Positions 13,204 to 25,600 of a DNA stretch of 64,000 nucleotides are shown piece by piece. The stretch comes from Branchiostoma floridae (lineage: Eukaryota; Chordata; Leptocardii; Amphioxiformes; Branchiostomatidae): assembly GCF_000003815.2 (NCBI RefSeq), contig NC_049997.1:16600636-16664635 (forward strand), written 5' to 3'. The position numbers and the translations under genes are program-made. Below the pieces are notes generated by a model. That model saw only the letters and a program-made list of their open reading frames with translations, was not told the DNA's origin and ran no database searches. The first letter of the stretch is position 1. The number at the start of each line of letters is the position of its first letter.

Positions 13204-16145
13204 TTATATAGTATAGACGGTGATAGTCATGTCTGTATCACTGAAGATGTTCTGCACCATTTGGCTGACTCTGTCCCACTGTAGTCTGTCCAGACCACAG
13301 CCTATCCTGGGCATGGCTAGCCTGGAAACCTGGTGCTGCTCACAGTGGGTCTTCATGGCCCGGAGACTGGATTCCAGACTACGATATGTGGGTTTCTGCC
13401 AGTATTTCTCCTTAGTCACCTTGAAAACATGAGTTCAAAGACCTCATACCTCCATGAAATATCTGATGAGTTTTTGTACATTATTGCAAATTTGACTATT
13501 GACAATGTTTACCATTATTTCAATCTAGTACTTGAAATAATGACAAACATCTCTCAAACAACATTTCCCCACTGGTGCCTATAGTTGAGGAAATATCAGG
13601 AAATTGAAGAAAGAAAGTTAGATAACCTTTGACATATGTTGGGACCTTTGACCTAAACTTCCTGACACTGAGGTGAGATGAGCCTCGTGTATAGAATTGG
13701 CACACTGACAGACGGACAGGCTAAAAAAATTCATATATGGTTGTAGAGTAGGGTTATCTAACTTGAATTTCTGCCAGCTAGTTGAAATAGTTAAATATTT
13801 CTAAACTGATGACAAGATGGAGAAAGAAAAAGAGGAGGACCAAAAACTATTAGGAGGAGAACAGTGTCAGATGACCTGGTGTCAGTGTTCCTCCTGGCTT
13901 TCATCTCAGACCTTTGCACAAGACAGACTCAGATGGAAAGAAAAAGTCATGGCCTTTTGTCTCTCCAGGGATGAAGACTTGAAGAGGATAAGCAAAATTA
14001 ACTACCCTGGCTCTATGTCTAAAAATACAGGCAAACCAATCACAGGCTCAAGTGAATAAATGAAAAAAAATTTATGCTGGCTGGATAACCAACATTTAAA
14101 AAAATGAAATGAATATACATAAAACATAATGTAACTTGTAACACTTTTGGGATGGTTTTGTTTTCACTGCTTCCGCGGTAGTCACATTCACTAATTCAAG
14201 GCAACTTATGATCATTACTATACTGCAAAGAACTGTTTCTGCAGCATGTTTTTAGCATGAAAAAAATCATTTTCATTCCTACTGCAAAATAAACCCACTG
14301 TGGATGTCAGTGAATTTACAGTACATGTTGTACTGAGTACATGTATCTTAAGACAGATCTTCGAGATGTTTTAAACCCTGAAGCGAAAAAAAATGTTGGA
14401 GCGATTAATCTCAGGTATTGTGTACCTTTCATTACTTACCAGGTAGTAGACATATCTCTGCTCTGTCTTAAGGACTGCAACACCTCCTGGCTTCTGGCCT
14501 ATGGATAGGTAAAACAGTACGTGGTTACGGTATACAATGTCATGTACTTCAAACTTGATAATTAGTACCAAACTTTGCTGGTAAAGCTGACCCACTGGCA
14601 CTTGAAGTGGCAATATGTTGGCAGTGTTGCTGTGGCCAAACAATGTGACAGAGCACTCATTCAATATTTTTCATTGATAAAAAAACTAATCTTTTTATAC
14701 TTTGTCTACTTTGTTGTCTAGTGATACTTGTAACGTTATGTTACCTGGTATTCCCATTATATAGACCAGTAAGATATATTACCCGCTTTATCTAAAGGCG
14801 AAAGCAGTACTTAGGTGTCACGCACATTAAAGAACCCACCACACTTATTGGTAAGAGTTGGGGTCCTTATGTGAGTTCGATAATAAACATATCTTATATT
14901 AAGTTATAACTCACCTTGTCTTTTTAGTTCCTCCACTCTGCCAAACTTCTTCTTGAAGAGCACGGCGATACCCTTGCCCATGTGACAGTCCTGGCTGATA
15001 CAGTGTACCAGGGAGTCCGACTCAGGACAGCTGAACAGGTCCCCTCGCACCTGCAGCAGCTGGAAACCCTGTCAAAGGACAACAGGTGCAAAATTCAAGA
15101 GGGTTCGATGCATGTGAGACTGGGCAATGCTTTATGCTGAATTCAGAAGAACCCAAATTGTGCATTACTGCAATCACAATACGCATTCCTTGTTTGCATC
15201 CTCTTTACTAATGCTCAACCTAAGAAATGATGAAGAACCCTTATTTCAAATTCTTACCTCTTTTTCCATACAAATTATTAATGACTCGAGAAGAACAGAA
15301 CATGTATGTATACAGTATAGAATAGATTAACATACATCATGCTTGGCTCTCTTCTTATCTGCATGCACACCATGTCCATGTTCTTCATTGCTCTGACCTG
15401 CACCTTTTGTCTTTGTGCTTTCCTGGGAAAGAAAGAGAGAAATATTTTGACACTAATGACAGTCATTTCATACATATCGTAGATTCTTGAGTGTTGCATT
15501 GCTGAAACGACCAGTATCCAAAATTATGCACAACTCAGTCCACACTAGCTGCATACCTAAATATATAGGAGTACCTAAGCTTTGGCTTTAGGGGTCATCC
15601 CTCAGGTAAGACGTTAAATCCTGTGTTTGGGGAGAGTCACACCTCGAGCATGTTTAAGAACCCACCGCACTTATCGAAAAGAGTATTATAAGCTACAAGC
15701 AGATCTTTCTGTGGCATAATTGAGATAGTATCATAAGCTTAGGAAGGACTTTAGCCAGCAGAGGAGTTCCATTAGCAATGAAAAAAGTTAAGAGTAAGAC
15801 GTGTAGTTTTGGCCACCTAGCAGCTCTTTTTGGAACTGCAGCAGTGCAGGAGCCAAATTTATTCCAAAGTTTGGAAGCAACTGTTCTAAACTTTGCAAGG
15901 TGGACAAATTGTCATGATTTTTGGTATGTGGATAGCTGATGTGATGATCTAAGTACTCGACTGATTGATTTATCTATGCTGGTCCTTAAACCCCCTCCTC
16001 AATGGAATATGCCAATTTGGTGAAAGAAACTTACCTCACATTTTTCATGAGCTTTCAAATCAGCATTCTTGGCCTCATCCTCAGTTATCTTTGCGTGCCC
16101 TGACATGGTTCTCTTCTTGCCCTTTTTGACTACAAACTTGTCCAT
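13204..16145 (-). CDS. OARD1: ADP-ribose glycohydrolase OARD1/TARG1-like macrodomain protein
   Basis: This is the macrodomain hydrolase that removes terminal ADP-ribose from glutamate/aspartate of proteins and deacylates O-acetyl-ADP-ribose; the human enzyme acts in the nucleus. Exons (minus strand) are 16145-16035, 15422-15336, 15068-14915, 14498-14440 and 13419-13204. They sum to 627 bases (208 residues plus stop) with all phases matching. Residues about 1-66 are a lysine-rich, low-complexity extension (KKGKKR looks like a nuclear signal) longer than the human N-terminus. The macrodomain follows: [47 protein letters not shown] and [13 protein letters not shown]. The lysine of VTK and the aspartate of GLDR match the human catalytic Lys84 and Asp125. 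An in-frame upstream ATG at 16193 is the alternative start. It is divergent from catalase. Confidence 0.93.
14790..14880. repeat. SINE-like fragment
   Basis: The phrase AAAGAACCCACCACACTTAT and its surroundings recur at about 15650-15690 (TTTAAGAACCCACCGCACTT) and 35930-35960 (TTTAAGAACCCACTACTC). This marks an interspersed family with at least three partial copies here. This copy lies in intron 3 of the OARD1-like gene. Confidence 0.6.
15570..15695. repeat. SINE-like fragment, second copy
   Basis: Shares GAGCATGTTTAAGAACCCAC and flanking sequence with the copies at 14790-14880 and 35915-36130. It lies in intron 1 of the OARD1-like gene. Confidence 0.6.
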
Positions 16146-16605
16146 TAAACTATTCCTCTGTTTGTACGCTACCTTGATGAAAGTAAACAACATTTACATT
16201 TAGGTTACTTGTGCAATCTAGAAAACCTAAATAGTCGCCTACAATACATATATTTGAGAGCCAGCTTATAATCGAGAAAAAAATTTTAAAGTTTATTTGT
16301 GTGTCATATTTCTATATTTTTAGTCATCATGCTCGACTATGAATTATTAGTTTATCTTTGAAACAATAGATTTGTACAAAATCAGCAAAATTTAAAACTT
16401 TTAGGCACTAGCTAGAAACTGTTAGACAGCTACATCCGGGATAAGGGTTCCCGCCTTCCTAATTAATTCAGAAATTGACCAATCAGCGCTTAGCTGGTGA
16501 CCTCGGGTGAACTTAGGTGGTCCGAGCTAGCTGAGAAGTCTAGTTGCAGACTTACGAAAGCTCAGAAAACGTCTTCTTCAGCAAATCCTAAGACATCTCA
16601 GCGCC
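16146..16605. promoter_or_regulatory. Shared head-to-head promoter region of OARD1-like and catalase genes
   Basis: Only about 460 bases separate the two divergent start codons, so the promoters are probably shared. A CCAAT box (TGACCAATCAG) lies at 16476-16486. At 16498-16513 the sequence TGACCT CGGG TGAACT reads on the minus strand as AGTTCA-4-AGGTCA, a DR4-type nuclear receptor site. No TATA box is evident. The function is inferred from position and motifs. Confidence 0.55.
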
Positions 16606-19600
16606 ATGGCAGGAAGAGACAAGGCTGGCAACCAACTGGAAGAGTATAAGAAGCTACAGAATGGGGTAAGACAGCCTGTCACGGGTACAATTCTGTTGTT
16701 TCAACCGTCTGAAAATTTAAGGTCTTCTGATCTCAAGCAAAAAGTTGCGCAGTGCAGAAAAGTGTGTATAATGGACTTTGCTCGCTCGGTCAAAGTTATG
16801 ATTTACGTTTGACCTTTGTCACAGATTAGACATACGATAGAAAGTGTTTTTCACAAGCTGTAGGCAAGCATTTGTTCTTTTTCCAAGGCGTTTTATAAGT
16901 CCAATGCGCCCCCCTCCCCCAGTATTTTTTACATAACAACTTGCTTGTGTGTACAAAGGTCAGGATGACCTAAATAGGTAGTAAGTGACTCAGGGCAGGT
17001 TACTAACTAGGTTCGATTTACTTTGTTAACTCATTTGTTACTTATACTATAACTGTCATAAGTTGCAAAGAAATTGTATTCATAGAAAATATTGGAAATG
17101 ACGTTAGTCAAATATGATATTTGTTTAAGTAACCGTTTTCTGGACAATGAATTGGCTTGAAGCTAAAACTGGAAATTGTCCCATGAACTAGGTTGTTGAA
17201 TCTTTGACATGTGCAATGTAAATCAGTTTCAAAAAACTGATATTTACTTTTATTGCAACTATCGAAGAGTATCATACAAATTACAACGTTATCTTATGTA
17301 GCGTAGTGTATATGCAGATTTTGTGGGGTACTTATACCAGTCAACAATTTATGTAAGTCCAAAAAGTCAACAGAGCTGTTTCGTAAGATGACCTCGATAT
17401 GCTTCTCTCAGGGTCACTTACCTTAAGGACAAAACCTGTAAATGAGTTTATAACCAGGCTAGACAAACAATGGGAGGAACGTAGATCACAATATCTCAAT
17501 TTGAATACAAGCTAGACCTGGATATTACAGGCGGTGCCTCCATACTAAGTCCTTTTCTAAAGATGGTATCATTAGGTATGCAGTTTTCAATGTCTTCTGT
17601 TCAACATGAAAAAGAAGTCATTGTTCCAAACAGCCAAAACAGCAAACATACTCTAATCAAATGTGCTAAAATATAGTAAACTTGCATGTTCAGTATACTA
17701 AAAAATACATGGAAAAAGCATGCTTTTGATTGCTACATAATGCATATACATTGAAGTTGATGCAGAAACAACGGAAATATGATCAACCAAAGTTCATATT
17801 CTGAACTTCTTGTGCCAAGTGTATTAAGAATGATAAATCTACAACTCTTAATGGAAGCGACTGATATTTAGTTACATTGTAGTTTAAAATAAATCACATT
17901 AAGGAATCAGAAAGTTTCTGTTTAAATCTTATCCTAATATTTTTATGTTTCTGGGGACAGAATGCTTCGACCGTTACCACGGGAACAGGCGCTCCCGTGG
18001 ACAACAAGCTTGCGGTGCTGACAGTTGGTCCGCGGGGACCGATGCTGATGCAAGACTTCACCTACATGGATGAGATGGCTCACTTCAACAGGGAGAGGAT
18101 TCCTGAGAGGGTGGTGCATGCTAAGGGACATGGTTAGTTTTACTAAAAAAACATTGTACATTGTAGTTGTTTGTTTTGTTTTTCTGTTTGTTTTGCATAC
18201 ACGTTTGACCACCAGAATAGCATGTATGCTATGTGAATAAGAAAAAGCCTTTGTATGTATATAGAGCCCAATTCTCTTGGCAGCAAAGCCAAGATTTACA
18301 TAGTACCTGTTTCCCATAAATTGAAAGATAGCTGCAGTTTAAAACAAAGTCTATAGGGGATACTTCTTGAAGTTCTTCATTATGTTAAGATCTACTTACT
18401 GGGAAATAATCTTGTATTAAATCATATACTTAACTGATAATGTTGACTTTTCCTTTGAAAAGACCACAATGAAAATTTCTAAAATAAAACTGCAGCAGAC
18501 ATTTCAACATAATGTCATTATCGTTGTTACCAAAATAAGTTGAGGTTCAGACAGTGCTTTATGTAAACATGTGTAAATGTTAATCTGTTCTACCCTTACA
18601 GGTGCCTTTGGGTACTTTGAGTGTACCCATGACATCAGCCAGTACTGTAAGGCCAAACCATTTGAACATGTGGGCAAGAGGACTCCACTGGGCATCAGGT
18701 ACGTACAGGAAAACAATGAAAGAACAAAGTCATCTATATACTATGTCTTTAGAATATATAGTACATGTATTAGATCTATGGAATGATATTTACCTTATTT
18801 GCTCTGTCTATATATTATGAACATGTAAGCACATAATGTTTAGAAGATATTTGATGGATTTTGTTCAATATTGCATCAGAATAATAGGGCTTGGTCATTT
18901 GACAAATTAATATGGAACCCTCGCTAGAAATGGCCAAGTGGGTAGAGTGTTCACCTTGCAGTTGGTAGGCCATGAGTTTGACCCCGGCTGAGTCCTACCA
19001 AAGACTCTTATTTTTTTAGTACTAACTTTAGAAATGATTCTTAGGATGGGATGTCAAGTCATGGTCCGCTTTTCTTTGCACTTGCTGAAAATTCACCTAC
19101 TAGTAGGAGAATTCTCCAAATACAATTATGCTGAAAAAACTGTACATAGCATAGATGTCTTCTTGGTCATTACCAGTGGAAGAGTTGCTCAACTATTCAT
19201 TGACTAAAATGGTTCGAGATCACGTTATTTCCTTTCACTTAGACCAAGGAGCTTTTATATCAGATGGAGGGAGTACGAATTACCCGCCCGCTGTGCTTTT
19301 CAAAAGCTCATTGAAATCACTAAAACCGCTCTACACAAGTCGTCATCCCCAGGCCGTGCTATCCTGAAAATCACCGTAAACAAAGGGAAGACGCCAGCGC
19401 GCCGGCGAGAGATCAATGCAAATAAATGTTTTTGACATTCGGGTGTGAATTATTCTGTTAACACTTGTGGCAGAGGCAGGAACAAAAGAAAGTAATTCAT
19501 GCTCCCTCCATCTGATATAAAAGCTCCTTGCTTAGACCTGTTTGAAGTACTGTAGTATGAATAATTCTCTGAATTGACCATGTACGTGTTATCTCCCAGG

Positions 19601-22600
19601 TTCTCTACTGTTGGCGGTGAGTCTGGGTCCGCTGACACGGCTCGCGACCCTCGCGGTTTTGCCGTGAAGATGTACACCGAGGACGGGAACTGGGACCTGG
19701 TGGGAAACAACACTCCTATCTTCTTCATCCGTGATCCCATTCTGGTGAGTTAACACATCTTGTCTATTGGTGCTTTTTATGTCTCCCAACTATAGGGCTG
19801 GATACCTGATATGGATTAAAGGTCTTGGTCTGGACATGAATAATGACATGATGAATATTATAGCTACTTTTGACTGAGACCTTGAAGTTCCATATCAGGT
19901 ATCCAGCCCTAAGTCTTGGAAATCAATGCATAAATCCATCAGTTAAGAAGGAATCTGTGGTGTTTTTAACTTTATTTTCTTGGACAAGTTAGCCCAAAAC
20001 ATCTCTCTCTCTCTCTCTGAGTGTCCCTTTATTTGTTTGTATAACTTATGGTATCATATACATCACAACATTGACAAGACAAACGTTTTTACTGGTTGAA
20101 TATCTACTATCTAGTTTAATCATACGGCATCAGAGTTGTATTGATTGCCAAATTATGCAGAAGGAGGTTAATGTGTTGATTTTTTTACCAGTTCCCCAGT
20201 TTTATCCACACTCAGAAGAGGAACCCTGCAACTCACCTCAAGGTATGTATATCTTATGCAAAGATTACTCAAATGATTCTATTGGGTTCCATGATACTAG
20301 TACTGCCACATAAAAAACAAACACTGCTGTAACGGAAGGTGCCCTAACATGGCATGCTTTGTCACGCGCTCAAACTCATGGGGCTCCATTGTTAGTTACC
20401 AGAGAGTGGTCAGGTTTTGATGAATGAATTTTTACATTAACTAACACATTCATCTGAAGAATTTACTTTGGTAATAAATGCATTTATGCGGTTTATGAAC
20501 AGTTCGTGCTGTGCATTACAAGCAGCAAACACTGAGATGCGGGGATGTAGCCAGCCCTCCATTTTGAATTGCTTTGGTGCAGCCTTCCATGGGGAATCCG
20601 GGGACATGCTCCCAAGGAAAATTTTGAAATCTGGACCCTCTGAAACGCTATTTTCTGCATTTTGAGGGTTAAGATTTGCTCACAGAGGACGGAATAGGCA
20701 AAAATTTTTTCCATCCCCAGCTGCAAAATTCCGTCAAAGGACGAAAGGACAGGTGCTGGCTACAACCCTGGTGAGATGTTTTCCCGTTTGTACCTTCCTG
20801 CGTGGGAGTTGATGTTCATTGTTAATGAAAAACTATGTATAATATTTGAGATATGAATAATGTGTAAACTGCTGTATTAAAATGTTGTAGGACCCTGACA
20901 TGTTCTGGGACTTCATTTCGCTGCGCCCTGAGACTTGTCACCAGGTGTCGTTCCTGTTCTCGGACCGCGGCACGCCCAACGGGTACCGCCACATGAACGG
21001 CTACGGCAGCCACACCTTCAAGATGGTCAACAACAACAACGAGGCCGTGTACTGCAAGTTCCACTGGAAGGTGGGAAACTTAGGATTCAGATTTTCTCAT
21101 TCGTTTGTTCTGCATATATAAGGCCTAGGAAATCTGTAAGGTTTGATGATGGAGTGTGCTGGGTTCTTTGATTATGCTCAAAGTGTGCCTCCTCAAACTC
21201 AGAGCCTCCAGGTACGCATTAATATGTCCCATCTGAGAGAAATCTCAAACTTGAGCTGTCCTCATGTCACTAGTCCTGAAGCAAGTTACAAAATGTACTC
21301 ATTTTCACCCGAGTCAAGTGAAAAACTAGGTGTAAATTTCTTTTCTCAAGAGCCCAGCATTGAGGATTCTAAATCTCAACAGCTTTAACCACAAAACCAT
21401 CGAGCCAACTTTGGGAAGTTTATTTCCAATTTTGACTAGGCCAACACTTGATATACTAAACTTCTTTTGCTAAAATTTAGTAAAAATATTGCTTATAGCA
21501 AAGTGTCTTTGGTAACCGAAGATAAAGTGTAAAGTGTACTGTAACTGTTCTATGTTTCCCCCAGACTGACCAGGGCATCAAGAACCTGACCAGACAGCAG
21601 GCCGACGACCTGGCGGGCAGTGACCCTGACTATGCAGGTCGTGACCTCTTCAATGCCATCGCTGAAGGCAACTATGTGAGTACATGACAGGTTAATTAAC
21701 CCTTTGCATGATGCCACCATTGTGGCATTTTTATTTGCAGTTTTTGTGCATATGATCTTATAGCTTTTAAAAAATGTATAGCTTTACAGTAAAGCTAGAT
21801 GCATGTACATGTTCATCATCATCAAAAAATGACATGACATCAAATAACTATACATGCCCAAAAGGAGTTACTCGAGCAACTGGATATGATTTTGGAAATG
21901 GTCGTTTCCAAAATCATATCCAGTTTGCTGTCAATGAGTTTTTGGGTATCTTATTACCTGGATGTCTAACCTTCATCAACGTATAAATTACACATACAGT
22001 TTTGGAAAGAGGAGACAATGCACAAAAATTGAATATAGAAAATGAGACAAAATATGTAAGTCCTGTTTCTACACTATATTCCAATTCTTGAATCAGGGTG
22101 GAATTTTATCAAGAAGCAAAAAAAAGGTGCACAAATTCTACCGTTCAGTTTTATAAACTCTTGAATGTTATAATTCAATTTCTGATTCAGTGAAAGGTTT
22201 CAGCACTATTTTTGTAAGAGATCATGTCAATGAATGTCATACCCAGTGCCTTTACCAAAAGTAAATAACCGTTGTTGTTTTCTCCAGCCCTCTTGGACCC
22301 TGAAGATTCAGGTCATGACCTTTGAGGAGGCGGAGAAGTTCAGGTTCAATCCGTTTGACCTGACCAAGGTTAGTAATCTGTCCATATGTAAAGTGTTTGT
22401 GTGCCATGACACATCTATTTATCATGGAGATAGTCTTCTTCTTTGTGTTAGGTGGCCACCATCATCTTGATATATACTGGTCCATATTATATTGACCTTC
22501 CAAAGTAAACATTTCGGATACCAATGTCATATGACCTGGTACATGTACATGTATAATCATGTCAGTTGCGTATCCCCAACCGGCAGTTCTTGTGTTATTA

Positions 22601-25600
22601 ATTAACTGTTCCCCATGTGAACATCTATATCTGACCACAGGACGATTTGCTTCTCATCCCTGTTGGGAAAATGGTCCTGAACAGGAACCCGAAGTGTTAA
22701 GGTCTCAGAACACAGTTTTTCGCCTATGGGGATTTACATGGTTAAGGACCCCAAAGTGAGGTGGTTCGACGACTCAAAACCTATAGAAAGGTGCAGATAC
22801 AATTTACAAGAATTTAGTATGTTGAAGTCGAGAGTACGACCTACAAAATATCTGAAAATGAGCATAGATTTGTCTGCTCGTTTTTCCATAAAAGACACTT
22901 TGATTTGACCCCCAGCGGAGGTCATGGAACTGCAGGCGACGAACAGGAAGTGCCGGTAACAGTATCAAGGCGCAAATTCCCGCTGGCCGAAGGAGCAACG
23001 TAATCCAACTTATACCGTATCAACTACGATATATTCCTCTACCATTCACCACAGTTTCCACCTCGCTGTTGTACACGGAAGAATAACTACGGCCTTTGCA
23101 AGTACTGCGGTGCACTATTTTAACCCGAACTACTTTTGGGGACGGGGGTCGCGGAGAAATACTGTGTTCTGAGACCTTAAACCAACTTGACCTTGGATTT
23201 CTTTTCATTCATACAATAAAACTAGTCAAGATATAAAACCATACCAAGTTTTAGAACAGAAACCCAAATGGTTCCTGAGATATGGCCAACTTTGCACTTC
23301 GGCGCCTAGCACAGGTGTCGGCCCTGTACAAGGACTATCTGAGGGGCCGCTAATTGGTCTCATTATCTCAACAAATTTAATATTCTGGTTGACTTTTTCT
23401 TCTACAAGATGCTTGTCAGACCACATTCTACCGTTCTGAGTGATTTGGATTGGGGGTTAGTCTTTTTTAGGGCGGAAAAGGGGGGGGGTCGAGCGGGCTT
23501 TAGACCGCAATAAGTCCTATACTTAAGCATAGGGTTCGGTCTTGGCGGCCGTTGCCATGGTAACGGCGGTTCTGACGGTAACAAAAATGTTACAGTTCAA
23601 GTCAGCCGAGGTCAATTCCTAACATATCAGTCGAATTTAATGTTATTACCCGTCCCTGGGGAATTAACGCTGTGATTCAAGGTCTCAGAACACAGTTTTT
23701 CGCCTATGGGGATTTACATGGTTAAGGACCCCAAAGTGAGGTGGTTCGACGACTCAAAACCTATAGAAAGGTGCAGATACAATTTACAAGAATTTAGTAT
23801 GTTGAAGTCGAGGGTACGACCTACAAAATATCTGAAAATGAGCATAGATTTGCCTGCTCGTTTTCTTATAAAAGACACTTTGATTTGACCCCCAGCGGAG
23901 GTCATGGAACTGCAGGCGATGAACAGGAAGTGCCGGTAACAGTATCAAGGCGCAAATTCCCGCTGGCCGAAGGAGCAACGTAATCCAACTTATACCGTAT
24001 CAACAACGATATATTCCTCTACCATTCACCACAGTTTCCACCTCGCTGTTGTACACGGAAGAATAACTACGGCCTTTGCAAGTACTGCGGTGCACTATTT
24101 TAACCCGAACTACTTTTGGGGACGGGGATCGCGGAGAAATACTGTGTTCTGAGACCTTAACTGTTTTTTTTTTTTTTATTTATCTTTTTATTATTTTCGC
24201 ATAAGGACAAACAAAGAATACATACAAAGGAAATACCACGGATCCTGTGATGAAGAAGCAAGTAGAAAGAACGTAAATGGACTAATTCTTATGAATACAA
24301 ATCCAGTAGTTATTACAAATAAATACGCAGATCGATATACAGAAATTATTCTGAACAAGGTGATAAAAGTAAACAAAACTATAACACAAGATAATATGCT
24401 GGACATAAGGAAATTAATTTTTGTAACAAAATACAATCATGATAACATATGAATGAAAACAACAGAATTAAACAAGTTTACAATAATAAATGAATAATCA
24501 AGGGACAGTAGGAAACAGAGCTAAGCGAAGTGTCTCCCATTTTTTTAAATGATAATTCAGCTTTTGTTTTCTTACAGCAATGATGTATTCTATATGTTCA
24601 TGGGTTTTTATTATATTCATAAATTGCTTCATAGAGAGATGTTGCTGGTTGTTGTGCATTATAAAGTGGGTTAACTGTTACCCCCCTCCCCACTCCCATA
24701 CCAAGTACATGTTGCCCCCCTCCCCACCCATAGGTCTGGCCCCAGGGAGAGTTTCCCCTCATCCCTGTAGGGAAGATGGTACTGAACAGGAACCCTAAAT
24801 GTTATAACATGTTGCCCCCCTCCCCACCTGTAGGTCTGGCCCCAGGGAGAGTTCCCCCTCATCCCTGTAGGGAAGATGGTACTGAACAGGAACCCTAAGT
24901 GTTATAACATGTTGCCCCCCTCCCCACCCATAGGTCTGGCCCCAGGGAGAGTTTCCCCTCATCCCTGTAGCTAAGATGGTACTGAACAGGAACCCTATAA
25001 GTGTTATAACATGTTGCCCCCCTCCCCACCCATAGGTCTGGCCCCAGGGAGAGTTCCCCCTCATCCCTGTAGGGAAGATGGTACTGAACAGGAACCCTAT
25101 AAGTGTTATAACATGTTGCCCCCCTCCCCACCCATAGGTCTGGCCCCAGGGAGAGTTTCCCCTCATCCCTGTAGCTAAGATGGTACTGAACAGGAACCCT
25201 ATAAGTGTTATAACATGTTGCCCCCCTCCCCACCCATAGGTCTGGCCCCAGGGAGAGTTCCCCCTCATCCCTGTAGGGAAGATGGTACTGAACAGGAACC
25301 CTAAGTGTTATAACATGTTGCCCCCCTCCCCACTCCCATACCAAATAACTTGTTGCCCCCCTTCCCGCTCCTATACCAAATAACATGTTGCCCCCCTCCC
25401 CACTCCCATTCCAAATAACATGTTGCCCCCCTCCCCACCTATAGGTCTGGCCCCAGGGAGAGTTCCCCCTCATCCCTGTAGGGAAGATGGTCCTGAACAG
25501 GAACCCTAAGAACTACTTTGCAGAGGTGGAGCAGATCGCCTTCAGCCCCATCCACATGGTCCCCGGCATCGAGGCAAGCCCCGACAAGATGCTGCAGGTT

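Noticed and set aside
20535..20760. Frames on both strands in catalase intron 5
   Set aside because: Sequence has the look of an interspersed non-coding repeat; no motif and no splice-compatible exon.
22697..24160. A retrotransposon with two 484-bp LTRs
   Set aside because: Each copy has its own inverted ends and TTAA, no TG..CA ends, no primer site and no polymerase frame between them.
24795..25473. Long minus-strand glycine-rich frames (157-192 codons)
   Set aside because: They are antisense readings of the exon 9 tandem array; repetition of a stop-free unit explains them.
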